From Flavobacterium cerinum (GTDB lineage: Bacteria > Bacteroidota > Bacteroidia > Flavobacteriales > Flavobacteriaceae): a stretch of 64,000 nt of DNA. How positions within the stretch are numbered: the stretch's first letter is position 1; every line of letters starts with the position of its first letter. The notes beneath the pieces are model-generated. The model made no database searches. It saw only the letters and a program-made list of their open reading frames with translations, and was not told where the DNA came from. The translations under genes and the position numbers were made by a program. Location of the stretch: the NCBI RefSeq assembly GCF_024496085.1, contig NZ_CP101751.1:2232001-2296000 (forward strand), read 5' to 3'. Of this stretch, positions 53,614 through 62,094 are shown piece by piece.

Positions 53614-54394
53614 TTTTTTTGCGACTGAAGGAGAACGCTTAATCCGGTTATTAATCAGTATTATAATACTGGTTACTTATTATTATAAATTCTTGAATTG
53701 GGTTCGGGATTTTTGGGTGGCCCGGATCGCTAAAAAAGTAGGGGACTTTTATAAGGGGAAAACAAACTGGAAACTTTTTGATGTTGAAAATGTAGTAACA
53801 CTGATGGTAAGTATATTGCTTCAGTTTGGATTATTTATTATTCTTGGGATAGTACTCGATTTTGATTTTCATTCTCTTTTTCCGGATACGTTTCTTCTTT
53901 TGCCTTTGTTTTTAGGTATTTTGCTCGGGTTTTCAGAAATGGCATTAGCAAGCGGATTTGTTTTGGTTGTAATGCGACTTATGATTCTTTTAAAACCATC
54001 GGCACCCACAAGTAATCATTATTGGTTTATCTTATTAAATTCGGGATGGATGCGCCTGTTTTCAAGAGCTGAAGCGCTTCTTCCGAAATGGCAGGCCAGA
54101 ATATTAGTGGCGGGTTATGTCGGAGTGGAAGAAATTATCTACAGACCGGTTTATATTTCGGCTTTGTTGCCTTTTGGAAAGGTGATCGCTTTGTTGGTAT
54201 CAACGGTTATTTTTGCCGGATATCAGATATTTAATGTACCTAATGCTAGAGCGGCTATTTATCCGATGATCGGAGCTTTGGTGTTAGGATTGGTCAACGG
54301 ATCGATTTTTATCCATACCGGATTGATATGGCCTTTGGTGGTCGCGCATATTGTCTTTTTTATAAGTGTCAGCAATTCTGTAGACCGATCTTAA
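53606..54394 (+). CDS. second CPBP-family membrane protein, degenerate motifs
   Basis: 262 residues from the ATG at 53606, overlapping the methyltransferase end by 8 bases. Motif 1 is present (E175-E176-x-x-Y-R180), but motif 2 has Gln for His (FAGYQ, Q207) and motif 3 has H248xxxF instead of HxxxN. It may thus be inactive as a protease and serve as immunity protein, or be a divergent enzyme. Last gene before the terminator at 54442. Confidence 0.8.
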   Translation: MSNFFATEGERLIRLLISIIILVTYYYKFLNWVRDFWVARIAKKVGDFYKGKTNWKLFDVENVVTLMVSILLQFGLFIILGIVLDFDFHSLFPDTFLLLPLFLGILLGFSEMALASGFVLVVMRLMILLKPSAPTSNHYWFILLNSGWMRLFSRAEALLPKWQARILVAGYVGVEEIIYRPVYISALLPFGKVIALLVSTVIFAGYQIFNVPNARAAIYPMIGALVLGLVNGSIFIHTGLIWPLVVAHIVFFISVSNSVDRS

Positions 54395-54441
54395 ACGATC
54401 ATATTACGATTACTGAATAAGTAGCTGAATAGGAACTAAGG

Positions 54442-54467
54442 ACTCTGGTAAAAGCCGGAGTTTTTTT
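54442..54467 (+). terminator. terminator of the peptide cluster
   Basis: ACTCTGGTAAAAGCCGGAGT followed by seven T. One mismatch over 24 bases from the terminator at 46625-46650. Confidence 0.85.
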
Positions 54468-54502
54468 ATGTGCCGAATTAAATAAAAAGGAGTTAAAATA
54501 AA

Positions 54503-54528
54503 AAAACCTGAACGTTGGTTCAGGTTTT
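54503..54528 (-). terminator. terminator of tRNA-Tyr
   Basis: AACCTGAAC-GTTG-GTTCAGGTT; on the minus strand a T run follows, directly after the tRNA 3' end. Confidence 0.8.
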
Positions 54529-54529
54529 G

Positions 54530-54611
<82 letters not shown>

Positions 54612-54649
54612 ATTGGCTAATCAAGTGTTTTCCTTGATTATTTCGAGTG

Positions 54650-54679
54650 CAAATATAGGACTGTTTTCCGAGTATGCAA
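54650..54679 (-). promoter_or_regulatory. promoter of tRNA-Tyr
   Basis: On the minus strand: TTG (54677-54679), 19-bp spacer, TATATTTG (54650-54657). Same boxes and spacing as the tRNA-Arg promoter. Confidence 0.8.
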
Positions 54680-54736
54680 ACTTATTTTAAATATAATTTC
54701 TGACTTTTTTTTAAGGTGTTGCTGTTGAGGTAAATA

Positions 54737-54764
54737 AAAAAATCTCCGTTAGGAGATTTTTTTA
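54737..54764 (-). terminator. terminator of the TlpA-like gene
   Basis: AAATCTCC-GTTA-GGAGATTT with flanking A and T runs, just beyond the stop at 54773. Confidence 0.8.
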
Positions 54765-54772
54765 TTTAAGTC

Positions 54773-55891
54773 TTATTTTGCGGCTAAAAGCTCTAAAACT
54801 TTCGTTTTTAATTCAGCACCTTTAAGGTCTTTTGCTACAATTTTTCCTGAAGCATCTAAAAGAAATGTCTGCGGAATCGATTTTACATTATATTGTGCAG
54901 CAATCGGATCCTGCCATGATTTTAAATTGGAGATTTGTGTCCATGTTAGTTGATCTTTTGTAATGGCTTCTTTCCATTTAGCAGCATCCTGATCTAAAGA
55001 AACACCAATAATGTTTAAACCTTTTGAATGTAATTCATTGTATAAGGCTACTACATTAGGATTTTCAGCACGACAAGGACCACACCAGGAAGCCCAGAAA
55101 TCGATGATTGTTGCTTTTCCTAACGATTCTTTTAATGATACTGTTTTTCCTTCCGGATTCGGAGCAGAGAAATCAGGAGCCGGTTTACCTACTTGTACAG
55201 CAGTTTGTTTCGCTAAAAACTCTTTAATAGCGTTTCCGTGCTTGTTTTCTTTGGCTGCCGGTGTCAATTTTTTGTAGTAGCTTTCGATTTTATCAGCAGG
55301 CATTGTCTGATATAACATAAAGTTCTCTAATAACATCACAGATAAGAAAGAATCCGGGTGATTTTGGATAAAATCTTCTGATTTTTTATTCAGCTGATTC
55401 TGGAATTCCATATTTTGTTTGATCAGACTGTTTACAGTAGCGGTATCTTTTGCTTGTTGTGCTGCTGCTAACTTACTGTTGTTTGCTATTTGGAAAGCCT
55501 GCATTTTAGCATAAATCGGTTTCGATTCATCGTTGAATTTCTGGAACTGATCGTTAGTCACACTTCCGGTAACTTTTGAGTTACGGATAGAATCTTTTAC
55601 AAATTCTACTTTAATATCTCCGTTTTCAAGGATAAAAGGTACTACATCACCTACATCCTGGATTCTGATAAAACAAAATTCAGGTGTTTCAGCTTTACCT
55701 TTAAATACGAATTTCCCGTCTTTGATTTTTACAGTGTCCTTAGAAATAGGGCCTAAATCGCTTTGCATGGCAATAATTACCATTTTGTCGTTGTCGATTC
55801 CTTTTGCTTCACCGGTAATTGTATAACCGTCGTCTTTTTTACAAGAAGCAAAAACTGCAGCAATTGACAGTACTAAAAAAAGTTTCTTCAT
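54773..55891 (-). CDS. TlpA-like thioredoxin lipoprotein with DUF4369 domain
   Basis: 372 residues. Lipoprotein signal (MKKLFLVLSIAAVFASCKK), a DUF4369 beta-domain (about 25-125), a helical middle, and a C-terminal TlpA/AhpC-TSA domain with the redox site FWASWCGPCRAENP (CxxC, about 265). It is a periplasmic thiol-disulfide oxidoreductase of the common Bacteroidetes type. Confidence 0.92.
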   Translation of the reverse strand: MKKLFLVLSIAAVFASCKKDDGYTITGEAKGIDNDKMVIIAMQSDLGPISKDTVKIKDGKFVFKGKAETPEFCFIRIQDVGDVVPFILENGDIKVEFVKDSIRNSKVTGSVTNDQFQKFNDESKPIYAKMQAFQIANNSKLAAAQQAKDTATVNSLIKQNMEFQNQLNKKSEDFIQNHPDSFLSVMLLENFMLYQTMPADKIESYYKKLTPAAKENKHGNAIKEFLAKQTAVQVGKPAPDFSAPNPEGKTVSLKESLGKATIIDFWASWCGPCRAENPNVVALYNELHSKGLNIIGVSLDQDAAKWKEAITKDQLTWTQISNLKSWQDPIAAQYNVKSIPQTFLLDASGKIVAKDLKGAELKTKVLELLAAK

Positions 55892-55982
55892 TGTTATTTT
55901 TAATTTGTTATGTTACAAATGTATTTAAAAACTGATTAAAAGCAGTATCTAAATAGATTATTTTTAACAGTCTTATAGTAGA

Positions 55983-56018
55983 AGCCCCAAAATCGTATTA
56001 CTCAGATTTTGGGGCTTT
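55983..56018 (-). terminator. terminator of the MBL-rhodanese gene
   Basis: AGCCCCAAAATC pairs with GATTTTGGGGCT around a ten-base loop, shortly after the stop at 56024. Confidence 0.8.
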
Positions 56019-56023
56019 TGTTG

Positions 56024-57439
56024 TTAGTTTTGAGTGGACGGACAAACGAAATTTGTCAGTACGGTATTGGTATTCCGAATCCCGGACATACCTTTCTCTA
56101 CATTTATAATGTTGTGATACCCTCTGGCTTTTAAAATGGAAGCCATAATTACAGAACGATAACCACCGGCACAATGAAGGTAGAAATCGTTTTCTGTAGG
56201 AACTTCAGCTAATTGACTGTTGACAAAATCCAACGGAATATTGATGGCGCCATCTACATGTTCAGCACTGAATTCTCCGGGTTTACGGGCATCTACTATC
56301 GTTAATCTGGTCTGATCTTTTTCGGCTGCAAATTGCTCCGCCGTTATTGAAACTACAGAATCAGTTTCAAAACCGGCTGCTTTCCAGGAGGTAAGTCCGC
56401 CTTCAAGATAACCAAGACAATTGTCAAATCCGACTCTCGATAATCGGGTGATGGTTTCTTTTTCTTTTCCTTCCGGAGCGATCAGTAATATCGGTTGTTG
56501 TACATCCATAATTAAAGCACCGACCCACGGAGCAAAGTTTCCCTGTAATCCGATAAAAATGGATCCCGGGATATGCTCTTTTACAAACTCACTTTCATGA
56601 CGTACATCCAATAGTAAAGCTTCGGATTGATTAGCCAGTGTTTTGAATTCATCCGGTGACAAAGGAGAATTAGCTTTGGCCATTACGGTATCCAGACTGT
56701 CATATCCCTGAATGTTCATCAGTACATTCTGCGGAAAGTATGCCGGAGGCGCTCCTAATCCGTCCAATAGCTCGGTAATAAATTCTTCTTTAGTCATATC
56801 AGCACGCAATGCATAGTTCACTTTCTTCTGATTACCTAAAGTATCGGTGGTTTCTTTACTCATGTTTTTACCGCAAGCACTTCCGGCACCGTGATTCGGA
56901 TATACGATTAAATCATCCGGTAAAGGCATGATTTTATTTCGAAGTGAATCATATAACATAGAAGCCAGTTTTTCCTGCGTTAAATCGGATACTAATTTTT
57001 GAGCCAGATCCGGACGTCCCACATCTCCTATAAATAACGTGTCTCCCGTAATAATGCCATGCATGTTCTCATTTTCATCCAATAGTAAATAACAAGTACT
57101 TTCTAATGTATGTCCCGGAGTATGAATGGCTCTGACGGTATAATTTCCGATTTTAAATTCCTGTCCGTCTGTAGCGATTATCGCATCAAAATTGGGTTGA
57201 GCTGTCGGACCGTATACGATTTGCGCACCGGTTTTTTTAGCAAGATCCAAATGACCGGAAACAAAATCAGCGTGAAAATGCGTTTCAAAAATATATTTGA
57301 TCGTAGCATTATCTTTCGTTGCTTTATCGATATAGGGCTGTACTTCGCGTAGCGGGTCAAAAATTGCCGCTTCACCATTGTTTTCCAAATAGTAGGCAGC
57401 ATGAGCAATACATCCGGTATAAATCTGTTCTATTTTCAT
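56024..57439 (-). CDS. CstB-like persulfide dioxygenase-rhodanese
   Basis: 471 residues. Residues 1-240 form a metallo-beta-lactamase domain with ETHFHADFVSGH and TPGHTLESTCYLL. Then come two rhodanese modules: the first (LLDVRHESEFVKEHIPGS) has no Cys at its active loop (ILLIAPEGKEKE), the second (IVDARKPGEFSAEHVDGA) has it in FYLHCAGGYRS. This architecture matches CstB, which oxidises (per)sulfides to thiosulfate. A TauE-type exporter and a Crp-type regulator follow upstream on the same strand. Confidence 0.9.
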   Translation of the reverse strand: MKIEQIYTGCIAHAAYYLENNGEAAIFDPLREVQPYIDKATKDNATIKYIFETHFHADFVSGHLDLAKKTGAQIVYGPTAQPNFDAIIATDGQEFKIGNYTVRAIHTPGHTLESTCYLLLDENENMHGIITGDTLFIGDVGRPDLAQKLVSDLTQEKLASMLYDSLRNKIMPLPDDLIVYPNHGAGSACGKNMSKETTDTLGNQKKVNYALRADMTKEEFITELLDGLGAPPAYFPQNVLMNIQGYDSLDTVMAKANSPLSPDEFKTLANQSEALLLDVRHESEFVKEHIPGSIFIGLQGNFAPWVGALIMDVQQPILLIAPEGKEKETITRLSRVGFDNCLGYLEGGLTSWKAAGFETDSVVSITAEQFAAEKDQTRLTIVDARKPGEFSAEHVDGAINIPLDFVNSQLAEVPTENDFYLHCAGGYRSVIMASILKARGYHNIINVEKGMSGIRNTNTVLTNFVCPSTQN

Positions 57440-57500
57440 AATTGCATTTTTTATTTTTTGTAAAGATAATGGGTTGTGTTTTTTCGAAAAGTGACTTTTG

Positions 57501-58301
57501 TCACAATCGGAAACTTTCTTTAAGCAGAATATAGATTGCCATTAATAAGACAAACCAACCAAAACCTTTTTTTAATTGTGTTTCGTTGATAAATTTATTC
57601 AGATAGATTCCTGCAAAGATACCAAAAACGGATACTAAAGAAAAAGTTAAAAGAAAAGTCCAGTCGGCATCCAGATTTTTTAAATCGCCGGTAAAACCTA
57701 TTAAAGAGTTGATGGCAATGATCAATAACGATGTGCCGACCGCTTTTTTCATCGGTAGTTTAGCAAAGAAGACTAACGAAGGAATAATCAGAAAACCACC
57801 GCCGGCACCAACCATTCCGATTACCATTCCGATCAGGAAAACCTGAGGAATCAGAATCAAGAAGTTGTTTTTTCCGGGTTCTGATACAGTTACGTCACAA
57901 TCTACTTTTTTTCGGAGCATGGCCAAAGCCGCCAAAAACATAATAACGGCAAAAAAGCCCATTAAGAATGTGTCTTTTGATACTGTCAGAAATGAGGTTT
58001 TAATAATAGTGTCCGGAATGGCCGGAACAATAAAACGACGGGTCAGAAATACAGCTATAAAAGAAGGTATGGCAAATAAAAAGGCCGTTTTTACAACAAC
58101 AAGTCCTTTAAAGTAATTTCGAATGGCGCCAAATCCGGATGTTGTGCCAACAATAAAAAGCGAATAAGCTGTAGCGGTAACCGGAGGGATTCCTAATAAA
58201 TAGACTAACACAGGAACGGTAAGGATAGAGCCGCCGCCGCCGGTAAGCCCTAATATAAGTCCGATGCAAAGAGCACCGATATAACCAAAAAATGATTCCA
58301 T
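57501..58301 (-). CDS. TauE/SafE-family sulfite/anion exporter
   Basis: 266 residues from the ATG at 58299-58301 (MESFFGYIGALCIGLILGLTGGGGSILTVPVL), preferred to a TTG 12 bases upstream. About eight membrane helices; the twin glycine motifs GLTGGGGS and GMVGAGGGFLIIPSLV mark the two halves of the family. It probably exports sulfur oxyanions made by the adjacent persulfide dioxygenase. Confidence 0.9.
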   Translation of the reverse strand: MESFFGYIGALCIGLILGLTGGGGSILTVPVLVYLLGIPPVTATAYSLFIVGTTSGFGAIRNYFKGLVVVKTAFLFAIPSFIAVFLTRRFIVPAIPDTIIKTSFLTVSKDTFLMGFFAVIMFLAALAMLRKKVDCDVTVSEPGKNNFLILIPQVFLIGMVIGMVGAGGGFLIIPSLVFFAKLPMKKAVGTSLLIIAINSLIGFTGDLKNLDADWTFLLTFSLVSVFGIFAGIYLNKFINETQLKKGFGWFVLLMAIYILLKESFRL

Positions 58302-58302
58302 T

Positions 58303-58935
58303 TTAAAAAACAAGAATTTCGATCTTATTGCGATGTAGTTTGATCTTTTGTTCGTCCTGAAGGTGTTTTAGCAGGCGGGAAATAACAACGCGGGAGGTAT
58401 TCATTTCGGAAGCAATTTCCTGATGGGTTGTTGTGATTTCGGTTGTGCCTAAAACTTTGGCTTTATCAGTGATGAATTTATAAAGACGTTCATCAAGGTT
58501 CATAAAAGCGAGTGTATCGATGGCTTCCAGCATTTCCATTAATCGGACATTATAGCTTTCGAATACAAAATTGCGCCAGGTCGGATATTTGACAACCCAT
58601 TCTTCCATTTTGGCAATCGGGATTAAAACCATTTCACCGTCTGTTTCGGCTATGGCACGAATCTTACTTTTGTTTTTACCCATACAGCAACTTAGTGTCA
58701 TGGCACAGGTATCGCCGCGTTCCAGAAAATAAAGGAGAAGCTCGTCGCCGTTCGGATCTTCCCTCATAATTTTGATGGCGCCTTGTAACAGGAGCGGCAT
58801 CCATTCAATGTTTTCTCCTATTTCAATAAGGTAGTCATCGGCTTTAAATTTCTTATAACTGGAAACAGCATTAATTTCTTCCAGCAGTGCTTCTTCAAAG
58901 ATGAAGTCATATGATTCGAATAAGAGTGATTTCAT
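58303..58935 (-). CDS. Crp/Fnr-family regulator of the sulfur genes
   Basis: 210 residues from the ATG at 58933-58935 (MKSLLFESYDFIFEE); the longer frame upstream is not protein-like. A cyclic-nucleotide-type beta-roll (20-140) contains the unusual CAMTLSCCMGKNKSK with three close cysteines. The HTH is THQEIASEMNTSRVVISRLLKHL. It is one base from the TauE gene, so it probably controls that gene and the dioxygenase. Cys-rich sensing of sulfide species is an inference. Confidence 0.85.
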   Translation of the reverse strand: MKSLLFESYDFIFEEALLEEINAVSSYKKFKADDYLIEIGENIEWMPLLLQGAIKIMREDPNGDELLLYFLERGDTCAMTLSCCMGKNKSKIRAIAETDGEMVLIPIAKMEEWVVKYPTWRNFVFESYNVRLMEMLEAIDTLAFMNLDERLYKFITDKAKVLGTTEITTTHQEIASEMNTSRVVISRLLKHLQDEQKIKLHRNKIEILVF

Positions 58936-58960
58936 ATAGTATTTTTTGTAAAGGTATCTT

Positions 58961-58995
58961 TTTGAAACGAAACTTGATGTAACATTTGTTTCAAA
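58961..58995. promoter_or_regulatory. inverted repeat upstream of the Crp-type gene
   Basis: TTTGAAACGAA (58961-58971) and TTTGTTTCAAA (58985-58995) pair at 10 of 11 positions, separated by 13 bases. It lies 26-60 bases before the regulator ATG, a suitable place for autoregulation. Confidence 0.5.
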
Positions 58996-59134
58996 AGAAA
59001 GGGGATGGTGACGGACTGGATATAACAAGCAGAATGCCATTTTAAAACCGAATTGCAAAAGTCGTTGTCAGAACGGCAATAATGTGCGCTACAGAGCCGT
59101 TTAAATTATGTTAATTTATTATATAATTCGTTTT

Positions 59135-59162
59135 TGCTTCAATTTTAAAACTATATATTTGT
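59135..59162 (+). promoter_or_regulatory. promoter of gdhA
   Basis: TTG (59135-59137), 17-bp spacer, TATATTTG (59155-59162), 61 bases before the ATG. Confidence 0.75.
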
Positions 59163-59223
59163 ATGCTTTTTTATAGAGCAATCTAACAAACAAACAAAAG
59201 TAAGTTGTAAATTATTAAATAGT

Positions 59224-60498
59224 ATGGCAACAGCACAAAAGCCGAAGGCTAGCATGTATGAAAATGTTAAGAATCAGTTTGAAAAAGCTGCTTCTGTGAT
59301 GGGACTGGATGAGACTGTTAAAAAAATCCTTTCTGTTACAAATAACGAAATTGTTGTTCATTTCCCTGTGAAAATGGATAACGGAACAGTTGAAATGTTC
59401 ACCGGTTACAGAGTACAACACAATAATGTTTTAGGGCCTTACAAAGGAGGTTTGCGTTACCACGCAACTGTAGATATTGATGCTGCAAGAGCATTGGCTA
59501 CCTGGATGACATGGAAAACATCTTTAGCAGGACTTCCTTACGGAGGTGGTAAAGGTGGTATCCAGTTGGATCCTAAAAAATATTCTCAAAGTGAATTAGA
59601 GCGTATCACGCGTCGTTTTGCCTATGCTTTAGGTGATAATATCGGACCGGAACACGATATCCCGGCTCCGGATGTGAATACTAACGCACAAATGATGGCT
59701 TGGATTGCCGATACTTATATGTCGACAAAAGCGCCGGCTGAGCGTTCTAAAAACCAACACGTTGTTACTGGAAAACCGGTAGGATCAGGAGGTTTAGAAG
59801 GTAGAGACCGTGCAACAGGATTTGGTGTAGTAGTAACATTGGAATCTTGGGCTAAACTAAGAGGAACTTCTTTAGAAGGTAAAAAATATATCGTTCAAGG
59901 TTTCGGTAACGTAGGATACTGGGCTGCACATTTTATGAACAAAAACGGGGCTATCCTTGTTGGAGTTCAGGATGCAACCGGAACAATCTACAATCCGGAA
60001 GGAATTGATCCGGAAGCTTTATTGCGTTTCCAGGCGGATAACAATACGATTTCAGGTTATAAAGGAACACAGGATTATAAAGCAGATGAATTCTTCGGAA
60101 TTGACTGTGATATCGTAATCCCGGCTGCTTTAGGTAACCAGATCACTGCTGAAAATGCAAATTCTATCAAAGCTCAGGTTATCGCTGAAGGTGCTAACGG
60201 ACCGATTGATACTGACGGTGAAGATATCTTATTAGCTAAAGGTATTGAAATCATTCCGGATATCTTATGTAACTCAGGTGGTGTAATCGGAAGTTATTTC
60301 GAATGGTTACAAAACCGTAACGGAGAAATCTGGACTATGGATGACGTAATCATCAAGTTAAGAAAAAAACTGGAAGATGCATTCAGTAAAGTAGTTTTAA
60401 CCGGAAGTCAATATAAAACAGACTGGAGAACAGCTGCTTATATTCAGGCATTAGCCCGTATTGAAATGGCTTACAAACAAAGAGGTATTTTCCCTTAA
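59224..60498 (+). CDS. gdhA: glutamate dehydrogenase
   Basis: 424 residues of the Glu/Leu/Phe/Val dehydrogenase family. Substrate domain: GPYKGGLRYH, PYGGGKGGIQLDP (catalytic region) and DIPAPDVNTNAQMMAW. Nucleotide domain: KKYIVQGFGNVGYWAAHF, a GxGxxG Rossmann loop. It links ammonia assimilation or release with 2-oxoglutarate. Codon use (GGT, CTG-poor, AAA) and a strong promoter suggest high expression. Confidence 0.95.
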   Translation: MATAQKPKASMYENVKNQFEKAASVMGLDETVKKILSVTNNEIVVHFPVKMDNGTVEMFTGYRVQHNNVLGPYKGGLRYHATVDIDAARALATWMTWKTSLAGLPYGGGKGGIQLDPKKYSQSELERITRRFAYALGDNIGPEHDIPAPDVNTNAQMMAWIADTYMSTKAPAERSKNQHVVTGKPVGSGGLEGRDRATGFGVVVTLESWAKLRGTSLEGKKYIVQGFGNVGYWAAHFMNKNGAILVGVQDATGTIYNPEGIDPEALLRFQADNNTISGYKGTQDYKADEFFGIDCDIVIPAALGNQITAENANSIKAQVIAEGANGPIDTDGEDILLAKGIEIIPDILCNSGGVIGSYFEWLQNRNGEIWTMDDVIIKLRKKLEDAFSKVVLTGSQYKTDWRTAAYIQALARIEMAYKQRGIFP

Positions 60499-60520
60499 TC
60501 GGGTAGACTATAAAAAGGAG

Positions 60521-60546
60521 AAGGGACTATATAGTCCCTTTTTTTA
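60521..60546. terminator. bidirectional terminator
   Basis: AAGGGACTATATAGTCCCTT is a perfect 20-bp palindrome followed by a T run; it ends gdhA and abuts the stop of the convergent DUF423 gene at 60544. Confidence 0.85.
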
Positions 60547-60924
60547 TTTCATAAGGTGGCTAAGTGCCATAAAGAACCATCCTAAAAATAAAAGAACACC
60601 GCCTATAGGTGTAATCGGACCGAGAAACTTTAATTTCTTACCGCCAATGCTACTTAAGCATAGACCATAGATACTAAATGAAAATAAAAAGGTGCCGATT
60701 ATAAAAAAACTGGCAGCTAAAATTTCGCTGGTTTTTGTAAAAGTAAACTGGTTACTAATAAAAACGAGCGCCAATGCATGATACATCTGGTATTTGACTC
60801 CGGTTTCAAAACTACTGAGCGATTTAGTGCTCAGTTTTTTTTGCAATATATGAGCTCCGAATGCTCCGAAAATCACAGCTAACCCGCCATAGCATGCTCC
60901 GATGGTAAGTATCGTTTCTTTCAT
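60544..60924 (-). CDS. DUF423 family membrane protein
   Basis: 126 residues with four hydrophobic helices and the family blocks AVIFGAFGAHIL, FETGVKYQMYHALAL and GPITPIGGVLLFLGW. The role of the family is unknown. Confidence 0.9.
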   Translation of the reverse strand: MKETILTIGACYGGLAVIFGAFGAHILQKKLSTKSLSSFETGVKYQMYHALALVFISNQFTFTKTSEILAASFFIIGTFLFSFSIYGLCLSSIGGKKLKFLGPITPIGGVLLFLGWFFMALSHLMK

Positions 60925-61027
60925 AAAATTCTGTTTGGTGGAAAGTAGTTATTGTATTACAAATATAAGGGGGACAGGATTAAATACCAATTAAAATTCT
61001 TAAATGTGCATTTACTATCTTTGCCGG

Positions 61028-61582
61028 ATGAATGGGAAAGTGTACAATAAAACGAATTTTTTTAAACATACCTTTTGTATTTTTAAGGAAGTCGGCGCAG
61101 ATGAAGTAAGCGGAATAAACTTTCATTATAACAGTAAATCGGGAAGCGCTTATCATTTTACGGAAGAAGGCGTTTATCGAACTTCCGATCACTGGGGGAG
61201 AGCGGCTAATTGTCGTTGGCGTTTGTTACCTTTAAAGGAAGGAAAGACGAATAATACGGTTGCTAAAACGGGTTATGCCAAATGGACGGATTTTTATCCG
61301 AATAATGAGACCGATCATTTGTTTTATATCGAATGGAATCCGGAAACCAATACAGTGAATTTTCAGCATAAGTCAAATCCGGAATATGATAATAAAGCAA
61401 TATTACGCAATGCAGCCGAAACGACGAAAAGGATGCAACAGCTTAAAAAATTGTTTGAAGAGGATAGCTGGGCAAAATATCTGGAGTATGATGATTTTGA
61501 AGCAATGCGTAAAATCGTGATTACCGATTTGATTACAACCAACAAAACAATACAGCAAATCAAACAACAATTTTTGGGATGA
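61028..61582 (+). CDS. conserved-looking hypothetical protein
   Basis: 184 residues from the ATG at 61028 (MNGKVYNKTNFFKHTF); an earlier non-ATG start would add eight residues. A beta-rich first half (NFHYNSKSGSAYHFTEEGVYRTSDHWGRAANCRWRL) is followed by two helices. No signal or membrane segment. It is tightly linked to two downstream genes (4-base and 11-base overlaps). No family recognised. Confidence 0.75.
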   Translation: MNGKVYNKTNFFKHTFCIFKEVGADEVSGINFHYNSKSGSAYHFTEEGVYRTSDHWGRAANCRWRLLPLKEGKTNNTVAKTGYAKWTDFYPNNETDHLFYIEWNPETNTVNFQHKSNPEYDNKAILRNAAETTKRMQQLKKLFEEDSWAKYLEYDDFEAMRKIVITDLITTNKTIQQIKQQFLG

Positions 61583-61725
61583 GTCGGCAAAACGAAGAAA
61601 ACAGAAAAAAGCACAGTAAAAAAATCAATCAAAAAAAACAGCGGGAACAACGTTCGGAAGTAGAGCGAAAAGCAAAATTGAAAATGATCCTGCAAAAATT
61701 TAATACAGAAGAAAATGAACAATAA
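61579..61725 (+). CDS. 48-residue basic helical peptide
   Basis: Starts MSRQNEENRKKHSKKINQKK and continues as a Lys/Arg/Gln/Glu-rich helix to TEENEQ. The ATGA overlap with the upstream stop and the 11-base overlap with ychJ downstream suggest it is truly translated. It could bind nucleic acid by charge, but this is a guess. Confidence 0.6.
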   Translation: MSRQNEENRKKHSKKINQKKQREQRSEVERKAKLKMILQKFNTEENEQ

Positions 61726-62092
61726 TTGTTATTGCGGTAATTCGCTTCCGTTTTCGGATTGTTGTGAAATTTATATAAAAGGAGATAAAGCAGCTCCTAC
61801 AGCTGAAGCGTTGATGCGTTCCCGATATTCGGCTTATGCGGTTCATGCGATTGACTACCTACTCAAAACTACGCATATTTCACAACGTAAATACCATTCG
61901 AAAAAAGATATTGAACAATGGGCGGTGACCAATCAATGGCTTAAACTGGAAGTGATCAAAGCAACCGAATCGACAGTTGAATTTAAAGCCTATTTTCTGG
62001 ATGCCACTTTACAGTCACAGATTCACCATGAAAAATCAACATTTAAACTACAAAACGGAAACTGGTTTTATGTAGACGGAAAGTTCTATTAA
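61715..62092 (+). CDS. ychJ: YchJ-family protein with SEC-C metal motif
   Basis: 125 residues. The N-terminal SEC-C motif CYCGNSLPFSDCC should bind zinc, followed by TAEALMRSRYSAYA and the nuclear-transport-factor-like fold of UPF0225/YchJ. Function is unknown. Last gene of a three-gene overlapping unit. Confidence 0.88.
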   Translation: MNNNCYCGNSLPFSDCCEIYIKGDKAAPTAEALMRSRYSAYAVHAIDYLLKTTHISQRKYHSKKDIEQWAVTNQWLKLEVIKATESTVEFKAYFLDATLQSQIHHEKSTFKLQNGNWFYVDGKFY

Positions 62093-62094
62093 TA

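Noticed and set aside
57280..57350. Apparent loss of a metal His in the MBL domain (HADF instead of HADH)
   Set aside because: The pattern HFHADFVSGH is, as far as I know, normal for CstB-type persulfide dioxygenases, so I do not treat it as a defect.
58936..59058. N-terminal extension of the Crp-type regulator
   Set aside because: The 41 extra residues are not family-like and would run through the inverted repeat and promoter region; the ATG at 58933-58935 fits the family start.
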